This document shows positions 54,121 to 63,370 of a DNA stretch of 64,000 nt, one piece after another (position 1 is the first letter of the stretch; the number at the start of each line of letters is the position of its first letter). Both the position numbers and the translations under genes were made by a program. This DNA is from Burkholderia stabilis (GTDB taxonomy: Bacteria > Pseudomonadota > Gammaproteobacteria > Burkholderiales > Burkholderiaceae). The notes below the pieces were generated by a model, which did no database searches, was not told where the DNA came from, and saw nothing but the letters and a program-made list of their open reading frames with translations. The DNA lies in assembly GCF_001742165.1 (NCBI RefSeq), contig NZ_CP016443.1, positions 1,302,001-1,366,000 on the forward strand, read 5' to 3'.

Positions 54121-55608
54121 ATGAAGAACTACCTCGAACCCGTCCCGCGCAAGCCCCGCCTCGATGCGCTCGCCGCGCTGCTGCTGTCGCTCGCCGCCGC
54201 ACCCGCGTTCGCGCAATCGTCGCCGCCAGCCGCTCCCGAACCGGCAGCCGGCGCCGGCGACGCCGCCGCGCCCGCACAACAGGCCGCCGATGCTGCCGCG
54301 CCCGCTCCCACCGGCTTCTGGGAACGCTCGAACCTGCTCGGCAACATGGGCGGCCTGCGCGACATGCTCGGCGATCACGGCGTCACGCTGACGCTGCAGG
54401 AAACCAGCGAATACCTGTACAACACGTCCGGCGGCACGAATCGCGGCGGCGCCTACCAGGGGCTCACGCAATTCGGCTTCAACGTCGACACCGGCAAGGC
54501 GATCGGCGTGCCGGGCGGCACGTTCAACGTGTCGGCGCTTCAGATCCACGGCACCAACCTCACGCAGCGGTATCTGCAGACGCTGCAGACTGCAACCGGC
54601 ATCGAAGCGAATTCGACCACGCGCCTGTGGGAGCTCTGGTACCAGCAGTCGCTGCTCGACGGCAAGGTCGACGTGAAGGTCGGCCAGCAGAGCGTCGACC
54701 AGGAATTCATGGTGAGCCAGAACGCGGCAACGTTCATGAACGCAACATTCGGCTGGCCCGTGCTGCCGTCGACCGACCTGCCGGCGGGCGGCCCCGCATA
54801 TCCGCTGTCGTCGCTCGGCGTGCGGCTGCGCGTGAAGCCGGCCGACGCGTGGACCGCGATGGTCGGCGTGTTCGACGGCAACCCGGCCGGCCGCAGCGAC
54901 GGCGATGCGCAGGTGCTGAACGCGCACGGCACCAACTTCAACCTGCGCAGCGGCGCGTTCGTGATCGGCGAAGTGCAGTACGCGCTGAACGCGCCGCCCG
55001 CCGATCCGAAGGCACCGCAGCCGGCCGGCCTGCCCGGCACCTACAAGCTCGGCTTCTGGTATCAGTCGCAGCATGCGAACGACCCGCGCTACGGCACCGA
55101 CGGGCTGTCGCTCGCGAATCCGGACAGCAACGGCATGCCGGCCACCCATCGCGGCAACTACGGGTTCTATGCGGTCGCGGACCAGATGGTGTGGCGGCCG
55201 TCGGCCGACAGCCCGCGCTCGGTCGGCGTGTTCGCGCGCGTGATGGGCGCGCCGGGCGATCGCAATATCGTCGATTTCGCCGCCAACGCAGGCGTGACGC
55301 TGAAAGCGCCGTTCAAGGGTCGCGACAACGACGTCGCCGGCATCGCGGTCGGCTACGCGAAGATCGGCTCGCATGCGCGCGGCCTCGACGGCGACACCGG
55401 CACCTACACGACGCCCGGCTATCCGGTACGCCGCGCGGAGACGGTCGTCGAAGCAACCTACCTGTACCAGGTCACGCCGTGGTGGCAACTGCAGGCCGAC
55501 CTGCAGCACTTCTTCCGTCCGGGCGGCGGCATTCCGAACCCGAACGCGCCGGGCGCGCGCATCGGCGACGAGACGGTGGTCGGCGTGCGCACGACGATCA
55601 CGTTCTGA
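54121..55608 (+). CDS. oprB: Carbohydrate-selective porin, OprB family
   Basis: A 495-residue outer-membrane beta-barrel. Signal peptide about 1-32 (ends PAFAQ), then an Ala/Pro-rich periplasmic linker (about 33-63). The OprB fold starts with NLLGNMGGLRDMLGDHGVTLTLQETSEYLYNTSGG and runs to the terminal VVGVRTTITF with a C-terminal Phe, the outer-membrane insertion signal. OprB porins pass glucose and other sugars. The convergent neighbour is a periplasmic trehalase, so trehalose or other disaccharide uptake is a sensible role. Confidence 0.93.
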   Translation: MKNYLEPVPRKPRLDALAALLLSLAAAPAFAQSSPPAAPEPAAGAGDAAAPAQQAADAAAPAPTGFWERSNLLGNMGGLRDMLGDHGVTLTLQETSEYLYNTSGGTNRGGAYQGLTQFGFNVDTGKAIGVPGGTFNVSALQIHGTNLTQRYLQTLQTATGIEANSTTRLWELWYQQSLLDGKVDVKVGQQSVDQEFMVSQNAATFMNATFGWPVLPSTDLPAGGPAYPLSSLGVRLRVKPADAWTAMVGVFDGNPAGRSDGDAQVLNAHGTNFNLRSGAFVIGEVQYALNAPPADPKAPQPAGLPGTYKLGFWYQSQHANDPRYGTDGLSLANPDSNGMPATHRGNYGFYAVADQMVWRPSADSPRSVGVFARVMGAPGDRNIVDFAANAGVTLKAPFKGRDNDVAGIAVGYAKIGSHARGLDGDTGTYTTPGYPVRRAETVVEATYLYQVTPWWQLQADLQHFFRPGGGIPNPNAPGARIGDETVVGVRTTITF

Positions 55609-55628
55609 CGACGCACCCCGCATGAAGA

Positions 55629-55668
55629 CACGGGCCGGACGTCCGCGCGCGCGACAGTCCGGCCCGTG
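55629..55668. terminator. Bidirectional terminator between oprB and treA
   Basis: Perfect 12-bp arms CACGGGCCGGAC (55629-55640) and GTCCGGCCCGTG (55657-55668) in the gap between two convergent genes. Confidence 0.7.
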
Positions 55669-55694
55669 CGTCTAGATGCGGCACGCGCCACGCG

Positions 55695-57410
55695 TCACTC
55701 GCCGTACAGCCCGAGCAGTTTGAGCGTGACGCCGTTGGTCCAGCCGAAGCCGTCCTGCAGCGGATATTCGCCGCCCCCGCCTCCACCCGTGCCGGCTCCC
55801 TCGACCACGTACTTCTCGACGAGTTTGCCTTCGGTCGCATACACGTGCTTCACGTCGGACAGGAAACGCGTGCCGATGTCTTTCGCGAGCGCCGGTTCGC
55901 CATAACGACGCAGCCCGTCGATCGCGATCCACTGCAGCGGCGCCCAGCCGTTCGGCGCATCCCACTGCTGGCCCGTGTTCTCGGTCGTCGTCGCGAGGCC
56001 GCCCGGCTGCAGCAGCGTCTTGCGCACTTCGCGCGCGGTCGCCTTCGCGCGCTCCGGCCATGCGACACCCGCGAACAGCGGATACAGCGCCGCCGCCGTC
56101 ACGGCGTCACGCGGCTTGCGCAACTGCCAGTCGTAGTCGCCGTAGTAGCCGCGGCGGTTCCACAAATAGTGGTTGATCGCGGCCGCGCGCCGCGCTGCCC
56201 GCCCCGCGAAGTCGGTCACGCAGGCGACGTCGCGCGTCACCGTGCAGCCCTTCACGATCGTCGTCTCGAGATGGAACATCAGGCTGTTCAGGTCGACCGG
56301 CACGATCGACGTCGTGCGGATCGTCGCGAGCGTCTTGCCGTCGCCGAACCAGCGCGAGCTGTAGTCCCAGCCGCTTTCCGCGCCGGCGCGCAGGTCGCGG
56401 TACACGTCGTTCGCCGGACGGCCGGGGGCCGACTTCGCAGTCGTCACGTCCTCGAGATACGACTCGTCGCGCGGCGTGTCGCTCGCGTCCCAGTAACGGT
56501 TCAGCACAGCGCCGTCGGGCATCGCGACCACGTGGCGCGCGGCCTGCCCGCGCGGCGTCGTGGTTTCGCCCTGCATCCAGTACGCATGTTCCTTGCGCAG
56601 TTCCGGCAGGTATTTCTGGTAAACCTTGTCGCCTTCGGCCTGCGCCGCGAGCGTCACCATGTACGCGAAGAACGGCGGCTGCGAGCGGCTCGCGTAGTAC
56701 GTGCGATTGCCGTTCGGGATGTGCCCGATCGTGTCGATCAGATGCGCGAAGTTGTCGAGCATGTCGTCGACCAGATCCTCGCGCCCCGACACCTGCAGCC
56801 CGAGCATCGTGAAATAGGTGTCCCAGTAGTAGCCTTCGCGGAAGCGGCCGCCCGGCACGACGTACGGCTTCGGCATCGCGATCAGCGAGCCGTACGGCGG
56901 CACTGTCGCGCTCGTGCGCGTCAGTTGCGGCCACAACCAGTCGATGTGCTGGCGCAGCGTCTGGTTCGGCGGCGGCGTCACGCCGCCTTCCGGGGGCGGC
57001 GTGAAGTGCTGGCCGACGAACGTCTTCAGCGAGAAGCCCGGCTGCGATTTCTGTTGCTGATACAACTGCACGATCGTCGCGGGATCGGTATCGGGTGTGG
57101 CGTCGACGAAGGTTTTCTGGTCGGGATAGATCTGCGCGGTCTGCACCGCGACGAAAAGCTCGCCGTACAGCTGGCTCGGCGGCGGCAGCAGCGTGCCGGA
57201 TGCCGGACTCGCGGCCGCCGCCGTGGTCGGCAAGGTTGACTGGCCGGCGGCTTGCGCGACCGCCTGGTTCGCATTGTCGGCCTGCGCGGCGCAGCCGGCG
57301 ACGGCGAGATACGCGACGGCCAGCGCGGCGGCCCAGCGAAGGCGCGGCGCGGGCGATGCGGGACGGGTTGCGAGATGTGATGCGATCGATGCGGCACGAC
57401 GTGACGTCAT
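55695..57410 (-). CDS. treA: Periplasmic trehalase, predicted lipoprotein
   Basis: A 571-residue GH37 enzyme that cleaves trehalose to two glucose. Both family signatures are present: [14 protein letters not shown] (186-199) and [13 protein letters not shown] near residue 480, plus the Gly-rich [19 protein letters not shown] end. The N-terminus has a hydrophobic helix ending in LAVAGC with Cys40 in lipobox position, so the protein may be lipid-anchored rather than free in the periplasm. AAAGGAGGGG before the ATG at 57410 is an excellent ribosome site. A region of about 60-110 between anchor and enzyme is low-complexity. Confidence 0.95.
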   Translation of the reverse strand: MTSRRAASIASHLATRPASPAPRLRWAAALAVAYLAVAGCAAQADNANQAVAQAAGQSTLPTTAAAASPASGTLLPPPSQLYGELFVAVQTAQIYPDQKTFVDATPDTDPATIVQLYQQQKSQPGFSLKTFVGQHFTPPPEGGVTPPPNQTLRQHIDWLWPQLTRTSATVPPYGSLIAMPKPYVVPGGRFREGYYWDTYFTMLGLQVSGREDLVDDMLDNFAHLIDTIGHIPNGNRTYYASRSQPPFFAYMVTLAAQAEGDKVYQKYLPELRKEHAYWMQGETTTPRGQAARHVVAMPDGAVLNRYWDASDTPRDESYLEDVTTAKSAPGRPANDVYRDLRAGAESGWDYSSRWFGDGKTLATIRTTSIVPVDLNSLMFHLETTIVKGCTVTRDVACVTDFAGRAARRAAAINHYLWNRRGYYGDYDWQLRKPRDAVTAAALYPLFAGVAWPERAKATAREVRKTLLQPGGLATTTENTGQQWDAPNGWAPLQWIAIDGLRRYGEPALAKDIGTRFLSDVKHVYATEGKLVEKYVVEGAGTGGGGGGEYPLQDGFGWTNGVTLKLLGLYGE

Positions 57411-57651
57411 GACGTGTCCCCTCCTTTCGATGGTGAGTGGGTCGGCACGAGGTCTCGTTCGCGCGCGCGCTCGTCTCGATGGCCCTCGATCGATGCGCGT
57501 CGTGTTGTGTTGCGAGGTGTTGCGAGTGGGTCCGACTGTCGCACGAAACGCGCACCGCGCGCAAGTTGCGCGGCCGCGACGCCGCATCGATGTCATGTGT
57601 CATGTCACACGCGGCAGTCGTCTCTTCTTCCTCCCCGAAAACAGGGACGAC

Positions 57652-57699
57652 TGTTGCAACATGCGGAACAAGTGTTGTCGTGCGTGACGCATCGACAAC
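57652..57699. promoter_or_regulatory. Two palindromes in the treA/MFS divergent region
   Basis: TGTTGCAACA (57652-57661) is a perfect 10-bp palindrome. A second, imperfect 26-bp palindrome has arms GTTGTCG (57674-57680) and CGACAAC (57693-57699). A CATAAT-type -10 element follows near 57708-57713. They look like operators for the transporter gene or for both divergent genes; no regulator gene is adjacent. Confidence 0.5.
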
Positions 57700-57711
57700 A
57701 TTGTGGGCATA

Positions 57712-59127
57712 ATGGCGTCTTTACCGCGCGCCCAGCCCATGTCGCCCGTCTTTCTAGCACCGCTCATCGTTGCCTGTGCGTTGTTCATGGAAAGCGTCGA
57801 CGCGAACATCATCGTCACCGCGCTGCCTGCGATGGCGCGGGACTTCGGGCACAACCCCGTCACACTGAACATTGCGATCACGGCCTACGTGGTCGGGCTC
57901 GGCGTGTTCATCCCGATCTGCGGCTGGCTCGCCGACCGCTTCAGCGCACGCTCCGTATTCCGCACCGCGATCGGCATCTTCGTCGTCGGCTCGCTGATGT
58001 GCGCGGCCTCCAATTCCCTCGGCGTGCTCACGTTCGCGCGCTTCGTGCAAGGCGTCGGCGGCGCGATGATGGTGCCCGTCGGCCGCATCATCATCTTCCG
58101 CGCCGTGCCGCGCTCGGATCTCGTGCGCGCGATGAACTACCTCGCGATTCCCGCACTGTTCGGGCCCACGGTCGGGCCGCTCGTCGGCGGCTTCATCACG
58201 ACCTACCTGCACTGGCGGATGATCTTCTTCATCAACGTGCCGATCGGCATCTACGGGATCTATCTCGCGAGCAAGCACATCGCGAACACGCACGAGCCCG
58301 ACCCGGGCCCGCTCGACTGGTTCGGCTTCCTGCTGTCGGCGAGCGGCGCCGCGTTGCTGCTGATGGGCCTCACGCTGCTCGACGGTTCGCTCACCACGCG
58401 CGCGAACGCGGTGACGATGTGCGTGACCGGCATCGTGCTGCTCGCGCTCTACGTGCCGTACGCGCGCCGCAAGGAGCGCCCGGTGCTCGACCTCAGTTTC
58501 CTGAAGATCCCCACTTACCATGCGAGCGTCGTCGGCGGGTCGCTGTTCCGCATCGGCCTCGGTGCGGTGCCGTTCCTGCTGCCGCTCGCGCTGCAGGAAG
58601 GGCTCGGCATGACCGCGTTCCATTCGGGGCTCATCACGTGCGCGTCCGCGCTCGGCGGCGCGGTGAGCCGCTCGACGGCCACCCATACGCTGCGCCGCTT
58701 CGGCTTTCGCACGGTGCTGATCTACAACGCGGCATTCGCGGGCCTCGCGATCGCCGCATACGGCGTGTTCCATCCCGGCATGGCGACCTGGGCGATCTGG
58801 CTGATCGTGCTCGTCGGCGGCATCTTCCCCGCACTGCAGTTCACGAGCCTGAACTCGATGATCTATGCGGACATCTCGCCGCGCGACGCGGGCCGCGCGA
58901 CGAGCCTCGGCAGCGTCGTGCAGCAGATGTCGCTCGGGCTCGGCGTGACGGTGGCAGGCATCGTGCTGCACATTTCGCACTGGCTGCAGGGGCATCAGTC
59001 GATGGTGTGGTCGGATTTCTGGCCCGCGTTCGTCGTGGTCGGGCTGTGCTCGTTCGCATCGATTCCGATCACGCGGCGGCTGCCGCCGGGCGCCGGCGAC
59101 GAAGTCGCGCGCGGCAGGCGGCAATAA
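57712..59127 (+). CDS. MFS drug/solute transporter, DHA2 (14-TM) family
   Basis: A 471-residue transporter of the EmrB/QacA type, a proton-driven exporter in the inner membrane. Motif A GWLADRFSARSVF lies in the first loop and the antiporter motif C region is ALFGPTVGPLVGGFI (about 155-169). About 14 hydrophobic segments can be counted. The substrate is not predictable. The start is uncertain: ATG at 57712 overlaps a promoter-like sequence, ATG at 57739 (MSPVF) is a good alternative that would make a nearly leaderless mRNA, and GTG at 57703 is possible. No membrane-fusion partner gene is adjacent. Confidence 0.9.
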   Translation: MASLPRAQPMSPVFLAPLIVACALFMESVDANIIVTALPAMARDFGHNPVTLNIAITAYVVGLGVFIPICGWLADRFSARSVFRTAIGIFVVGSLMCAASNSLGVLTFARFVQGVGGAMMVPVGRIIIFRAVPRSDLVRAMNYLAIPALFGPTVGPLVGGFITTYLHWRMIFFINVPIGIYGIYLASKHIANTHEPDPGPLDWFGFLLSASGAALLLMGLTLLDGSLTTRANAVTMCVTGIVLLALYVPYARRKERPVLDLSFLKIPTYHASVVGGSLFRIGLGAVPFLLPLALQEGLGMTAFHSGLITCASALGGAVSRSTATHTLRRFGFRTVLIYNAAFAGLAIAAYGVFHPGMATWAIWLIVLVGGIFPALQFTSLNSMIYADISPRDAGRATSLGSVVQQMSLGLGVTVAGIVLHISHWLQGHQSMVWSDFWPAFVVVGLCSFASIPITRRLPPGAGDEVARGRRQ

Positions 59128-59321
59128 GCGGCCGGCACCCGCAATCGGTACGGGCGCGATCTGGATCGGGAAACAAGGGAGCGTGCGCGCCGGAAAACCG
59201 CGCGTCGTTGCGGCTGCGCGAAGACGCGCACCCTGACATTCGCAGCAACGACGACGGGCAGTCCGGTTCGCCGCGTTACCGCGCGGCAAGACTCGACGAT
59301 CTGCCTCGCGCGTTGCGGTTC

Positions 59322-59353
59322 GGGGATTCGGGGATTCGGGGAAACGGGGATTC
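59322..59353. repeat. Four 8-bp tandem units (GGGGATTC)
   Basis: GGGGATTC, GGGGATTC, GGGGAAAC, GGGGATTC follow each other directly in an intergenic region. A short, possibly length-variable tract with no other known role. Confidence 0.75.
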
Positions 59354-59392
59354 GGGTGACGCGTTGCGCGGCTGACGAAAAACCGGAAATAC

Positions 59393-59448
59393 AAAAAAAT
59401 CAGCGGACATCCACACGGGGCCGGTGCACAGCCGCATGGATGTCCGCT
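59393..59448 (-). terminator. Strong minus-strand intrinsic terminator without an upstream gene
   Basis: Perfect 12-bp arms AGCGGACATCCA (59402-59413) and TGGATGTCCGCT (59437-59448), followed in minus direction by a seven-T run (59393-59399). No credible minus-strand gene lies above it; the next gene is on the plus strand. It may end a small RNA starting near 59560, where TATAGT (59573-59568) could be a -10 element. The region 59128-59692 holds no other gene that I can support. Confidence 0.6.
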
Positions 59449-59692
59449 CAGGGCTCCGGGTCTCCCGATGGGGGTTGAGAATCCCGGATTCGCTTCCTGC
59501 GTGCCATGGACATATGTGCGTCGGAAGCGGAATCGTTGCGCGCTCATATCGTCGCGCCATGCTGTGCACTATAAGGAAACTTGCGCCACGCATCTGTCAA
59601 GCATTGTCAGACGTGTCGCGCGCGCACGTCGCACGCGCGTGCGGCTTTCGCGCTAAAGTGGTGCCCGACCGCCACCCTCAACCGCCATCCCG

Positions 59693-60904
59693 ATGCTTAC
59701 GCTCTCGCCCGCCGCCGCCCGCGCGCTGCATCTCGCCGCACAGGGTCTGTTGACGCCGCCCCGCCGCAAGGCCACCAAGGCCGACGTGCTCGACACGATC
59801 CGCCGGATGGCGCAGTTGCAGATCGACACCATCCACGTCGTCGCGCGCAGCCCGTATCTCGTGCTGTTCAGCCGTCTCGGCGATTTCTCCCCGAAGTGGC
59901 TCGACGAACATCTCGCCGAAGCGCGCCTGTTCGAATACTGGTCGCACGAAGCGTGTTTCCTGCCCGTCGAGCAGTTCGGCCTGATGCGCTACAAGATGCT
60001 CGATCCGTCCGGAATGGGCTGGAAGTACGCGGCCGAATGGCACGAGCAGAACCGTCCCGACATCGAGCGACTGCTCGCGCGGATTCGCGAGGAAGGCCCG
60101 GTGCGATCGGCCGATTTCGCGCGCGAGGATGGCGCGAAAGGCAACGGATGGTGGGATCGCAAGCCCGAGAAGCGTCACCTGGAAGTGCTGTTCACGACGG
60201 GCGACCTGATGGTGTCGGAGCGCCGCAATTTCCAGCGCGTGTACGACGTGCGCGAGCGCGTGCTGCCCGGCTGGGACGACACGCGCGACCTGCCGCCGCG
60301 CGACGCCGTGCTGCCCGCACTGCTCGACTACACGTGCCGCGCGCTCGGCGTCGTACGCGCGGACTGGGTGGCCGACTACTACCGGCTGCCGCGCCGTTCG
60401 TACCATGCGGAGCTGGAACGGCTCGCGGAAGCCGGCGACCTGATTCCGGTGACGATCGCCGACTGGAAGGAGCCGGCCTACGTGCATCGCTCGCTCGAAG
60501 CGTTGCTGCCGGCCGCCGAGGCCGACACGCTGCGCTCGACGGTCACGACACTGCTGTCGCCGTTCGATCCGGTCGTATGGGATCGGCGGCGCGCATCGAT
60601 GCTGTTCGGTTTCGATTACACGATCGAGTGCTATACGCCGGAGCACAAGCGGCGCTACGGCTATTTCTGCCTGCCCGTGCTGCATCGCGGCCGGCTGGTC
60701 GGCCGCGTCGATGCCAAAGCGCATCGCGCGCTCGGAACGTTCGAACTGAAGGCCGTGCATGTCGAGCCGGGCGTGCGGTTCGGCACGGGGCTCGCGGCCG
60801 ACGTGGCGAAGGCCGTGAAGAAACTCGCGGCATGGCACGGCACGCCGGAGGTGACGGTCGCGCACGCGCCGCCGGAGCTGGTGAAGGCGCTGGCCGGCGC
60901 GTGA
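59693..60904 (+). CDS. YcaQ/AlkX-type winged-helix DNA glycosylase
   Basis: A 403-residue protein of the HTH_42 (YcaQ) family, which unhooks DNA interstrand crosslinks and removes bulky alkylated bases. Tandem winged helices start with LSPAAARALHLAAQGLL. The catalytic QxD motif appears in MAQLQIDTIHVVARSPYLVLFSRLG (about residues 41-47). Also seen are FEYWSHEACFLP and LLSPFDPVVWDRRRASMLFGFDYTIECYTPEHKRRYGYFCLPVL, typical for the family. The ATG at 59693 agrees with the family N-terminus. The gene is alone; a hairpin follows its stop. Confidence 0.92.
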   Translation: MLTLSPAAARALHLAAQGLLTPPRRKATKADVLDTIRRMAQLQIDTIHVVARSPYLVLFSRLGDFSPKWLDEHLAEARLFEYWSHEACFLPVEQFGLMRYKMLDPSGMGWKYAAEWHEQNRPDIERLLARIREEGPVRSADFAREDGAKGNGWWDRKPEKRHLEVLFTTGDLMVSERRNFQRVYDVRERVLPGWDDTRDLPPRDAVLPALLDYTCRALGVVRADWVADYYRLPRRSYHAELERLAEAGDLIPVTIADWKEPAYVHRSLEALLPAAEADTLRSTVTTLLSPFDPVVWDRRRASMLFGFDYTIECYTPEHKRRYGYFCLPVLHRGRLVGRVDAKAHRALGTFELKAVHVEPGVRFGTGLAADVAKAVKKLAAWHGTPEVTVAHAPPELVKALAGA

Positions 60905-60911
60905 CGTTCGC

Positions 60912-60936
60912 GCGGCCGGCTCATGCGGCCGGCCGC
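60912..60936. terminator. Bidirectional hairpin after the YcaQ-type gene
   Basis: Perfect 9-bp arms GCGGCCGGC (60912-60920) and GCCGGCCGC (60928-60936), 7-base loop, in a 39-bp gap between convergent genes. Confidence 0.6.
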
Positions 60937-60943
60937 ACGCGGA

Positions 60944-61162
60944 TCAGTCGCGCAACTTGCGAAAACGCGGCGTGCCGTCTTCGAGGTTGCCGTTGAACAT
61001 CGCTTCCGGGCGCACCCACAGCCCGCGCGCATGCGGCCACAGATGCTCGTACACGACGACCGATTCCTCGGTTTCGGAATGGCGGGCAACGCCGATGTAG
61101 CGATACAGCCCGCCCTTGTAATGACGATGCGTGGCGAGCTGTTCGGCTTCCTGTTCGGTCAT
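60944..61162 (-). CDS. DUF1653 family protein (72 aa)
   Basis: A compact 72-residue protein. HYKGGLYRYIGVARHSETEESVVVYEHLWPHARGLWVRPEAMF is the DUF1653 signature, a small beta fold found as a single-domain protein or appended to other enzymes. The C-terminus continues NGNLEDGTPRFRKL. The function of the family is not established. It converges with the glycosylase gene. Confidence 0.9.
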   Translation of the reverse strand: MTEQEAEQLATHRHYKGGLYRYIGVARHSETEESVVVYEHLWPHARGLWVRPEAMFNGNLEDGTPRFRKLRD

Positions 61163-61219
61163 GATGTGCTTCTCTTCGGCAAAAACGGAAAGCGCATATT
61201 GTATGCGCTGCGCCGCGCG

Positions 61220-61663
61220 TCAGCGTTTCGCGTAGATGTCGGGACGGCGGATCTCCATCAGCCGCTCGGGGTTCGCGGACGGCCCGAAGCCGACCGGCCG
61301 GTACAGTTCGTGCGCATCGGTCGTCACGAGCATGATGCGGCGCAGGCGCTGCACCATCTCCTGCGCGAACACGTAATCGATCAGCGCGCGACCGTAGCCG
61401 TTGCCGCGTTCGGCCGGCAGCACGAACACGTCGCAGAGGTAGGCGAAGGTCGCGTGATCGGTGACGAGTCGCGCGAACCCGACGAGCCGGTCGCCGACAT
61501 ACGCGCCGAAGCACAGCGAACCCTCGATCGCACGCTCGACCACATCGCGCGGAATGCCCTGCGACCAGTACGCGTCGCGGTGCAGGAAATCGAAGATCGC
61601 GTCGATGTCGAGTTCGCGCTTGTCGGTGGAAAATCTCAGCGTGGCGGGGGTGGCAGCGGGCAC
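61220..61663 (-). CDS. GNAT-family N-acetyltransferase
   Basis: A 147-residue acetyl-CoA-dependent transferase. The acetyl-CoA loop motif A is VLPAERGNGYGRALIDYVFAQ (about 81-101), with VGFARLVTD and TFAYLCDVFV before it and the C-terminal ELYRPVGFGP after. The likely substrate is an amine of a small molecule or protein and is unknown. It stands alone, 57 bp from the DUF1653 gene on the same strand. Confidence 0.9.
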   Translation of the reverse strand: MPAATPATLRFSTDKRELDIDAIFDFLHRDAYWSQGIPRDVVERAIEGSLCFGAYVGDRLVGFARLVTDHATFAYLCDVFVLPAERGNGYGRALIDYVFAQEMVQRLRRIMLVTTDAHELYRPVGFGPSANPERLMEIRRPDIYAKR

Positions 61664-61813
61664 GTCTGTTCTCCGGTTGGGGGCGGAAGGCGGAGCATCG
61701 ACGATACCGCGCGGCGCGGCGGGCTACAAGCGGCGGCTGGAGGCTGTGACGCATTGGATGTGGCCTCTCTTGGCAGCCGATGACATGCAACCACGACTGA
61801 CGATCGGCCAACC

Positions 61814-61873
61814 TGTACGACAACCCGTACATATCCTGCAGGCGATGCTATACTTGTACGGTTATATGTACAA
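61814..61873 (+). promoter_or_regulatory. yefM-yoeB promoter with TGTAC operators
   Basis: Two inverted repeats are visible: TGTAC-N8-GTACA (61814-61831) and TTGTAC-N8-GTACAA (61854-61873). A TATACT -10-like element (61849-61854) lies at the second site. YefM-YoeB is known to bind TGTACA cores, so this is the autoregulatory operator. Confidence 0.75.
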
Positions 61874-61885
61874 GTGAGGCACATC

Positions 61886-62146
61886 ATGCGCACGATTCAT
61901 TTTTCGGATGCCCGGGGCAATCTGAAGACTGTCATCGACCAGGTCGTCGACGATGCGGACGTGACGCTCATCACACGTCGTGATGCGCCGAACGCGGTGA
62001 TCATGTCGCAGGACTACTACGACAGCCTGATGGAGACGGTTCACCTGCTGCGCTCGCCGGCCAACGTTGCCCATCTCGAGCGCTCGATCGCGCAACTGCG
62101 CAAAGGCAAGGCGAAGGAACGCAAGCTCGCCGAGGATGACGAATGA
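61886..62146 (+). CDS. yefM: Antitoxin YefM (Phd/YefM family)
   Basis: An 86-residue antitoxin. The N-terminal DNA-binding part is MRTIHFSDARGNLKTVIDQVVDDADVTLITRRDAPNAVIMSQDYYDSLMET, the classical YefM fold. The C-terminal tail (about 55-86) is charged and wraps the toxin. The ATG at 61886 has GTGAGG before it. It overlaps yoeB by 4 bases, ensuring coupled synthesis. With YoeB it represses its own promoter through the TGTAC palindromes. Confidence 0.95.
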   Translation: MRTIHFSDARGNLKTVIDQVVDDADVTLITRRDAPNAVIMSQDYYDSLMETVHLLRSPANVAHLERSIAQLRKGKAKERKLAEDDE

Positions 62147-62415
62147 GTGTGCGCCGCGTGCTCTTTACTTCCGACGCACGGGATGACTATGTCTATTGGC
62201 AGGGGCAGGGGCAGGATCGCAAAACACTCAAGCGCATCAACCAGCTCATTCGCGACGCCCAGCGAACGCCGTTCGAAGGCATCGGCAAACCCGAACCACT
62301 GAAAGCCAATCTCTCCGGCTTCTGGTCGCGCCGTATCGACGACACGAACCGCCTGGTCTACGAGGCCGACGACCTTCAGATCAGCATCGTGTCCTGCCGC
62401 TACCACTACGAGTAG
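62143..62415 (+). CDS. yoeB: mRNA interferase toxin YoeB
   Basis: A 90-residue RelE-fold ribosome-dependent endoribonuclease. Features: FTSDARDDYVYWQGQ, KRINQLIRDAQRTPFEGIGKPEPLKANLSGFWSRRIDDTNRLVYEADD and the end SCRYHYE. The catalytic Glu in PFEGIG, Arg in SRRI and the terminal His-Tyr are all in place, so the toxin appears intact. Confidence 0.96.
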   Translation: MSVRRVLFTSDARDDYVYWQGQGQDRKTLKRINQLIRDAQRTPFEGIGKPEPLKANLSGFWSRRIDDTNRLVYEADDLQISIVSCRYHYE

Positions 62416-62533
62416 CATCGGCCAGCGCGTGCGGCCCTCACCCGCTTACGCCCCTGCGCATTTCAGTGGATCATGTAGCCCGTGCCGGCCCGTTGCAACC
62501 GCGCACGCCGCCCACGACAGACTGGAAGGAGAC

Positions 62534-63370
62534 ATGCCCATGCGCGATCGCGCCGCCCTCACCGCCCCTGCCACCCGCCATCCCGTCACGCGCCGCGTGG
62601 CACTCCTGTTTGCCGCCGCCGCGCTCGCGTTAGCCGCGCTGCCGGCCGAAGCAGCCGAGCTGCGCGTGATGATCTCCGGCGGCTTCACGGCTGCCTACAG
62701 ACAACTCGGCCCCGGCTTCACGGCCGCGTCCGGCGACACGCTCGACACGATCTCGGGCCCGTCGATGGGCGATTCGAAGGAAGCGATCCCGAACCGCCTC
62801 GCGCGCGGCGAGAAAGCCGACGTGCTGATCATGGTCGGCTATGCGCTCGACCGGCTGATCAAGGAAGGCAAGGTGATTCCGGCGTCGCGCGTCGAGCTCG
62901 CCGATTCGCGGATCGGGATGGTCGTGCGCGCCGGCGCGCCGAAGCCCGACATCGGCACCGTCGAGCAGTTGAAGGACGTGCTGCTGCGTGCGAAATCGGT
63001 CGCGTATTCGGACAGCGCGAGCGGCGTCTACGTCGAGAAGGAAATGTTCCGGAAGCTCGGCATCGAGGATCAGGTGAAGCCGAAAGCGACGATGGTGCCG
63101 CGCATTCCGGTCGCATCGGTCGTCGCGAACGGCGACTACGAAATCGGCTTCCAGCAGGTCAGCGAACTGCTGCCGGTGCCGGGCGTCACGTATGCGGGCA
63201 AGGTGCCCGAATCCGTGCAGTCGGTCACGCGCTTCGCGGGCGGCATTCCGGTCGGCGCGGATCATCCGGAAGCCGCGAAGAAGCTGCTCGACTATCTCGC
63301 ATCGCCGCAGGCGCAAGCGGTCGTGAAGGCAACGGGCCTCGATTCGGTGACAATGTCGCCCGTTCAATGA
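62534..63370 (+). CDS. ModA-like periplasmic substrate-binding protein
   Basis: A 278-residue exported binding protein. The ATG at 62534 has AAGGAG before it; a signal peptide follows after about 18 polar residues (RRVALLFAAAALALAALPAEAAE). The mature protein has the ModA/class-II binding layout: ISGGFTAAYRQLGPGFTAASG at the start, then PSMGDSKEAIPNRLARGEKADVLIMVGYALDRLI, SVAYSDSASGVYVEKEMFRKLGI and ENGDYEIGFQQVSELLPVPGV-type segments. The ligand may be molybdate, tungstate or an organic anion. No permease or ATPase gene is beside it. It overlaps the next gene by 4 bases. Confidence 0.85.
   Translation: MPMRDRAALTAPATRHPVTRRVALLFAAAALALAALPAEAAELRVMISGGFTAAYRQLGPGFTAASGDTLDTISGPSMGDSKEAIPNRLARGEKADVLIMVGYALDRLIKEGKVIPASRVELADSRIGMVVRAGAPKPDIGTVEQLKDVLLRAKSVAYSDSASGVYVEKEMFRKLGIEDQVKPKATMVPRIPVASVVANGDYEIGFQQVSELLPVPGVTYAGKVPESVQSVTRFAGGIPVGADHPEAAKKLLDYLASPQAQAVVKATGLDSVTMSPVQ

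Noticed and set aside
55458..55691. A 77-codon minus-strand frame across the oprB/treA terminator
   Set aside because: It spans the terminator hairpin and the 3' end of oprB and has no ribosome site.
59276..59593. A 105-codon minus-strand frame over the candidate small RNA
   Set aside because: It runs through the terminator hairpin and the GGGGATTC repeats and has no ribosome site or family features; a non-coding transcript fits better.
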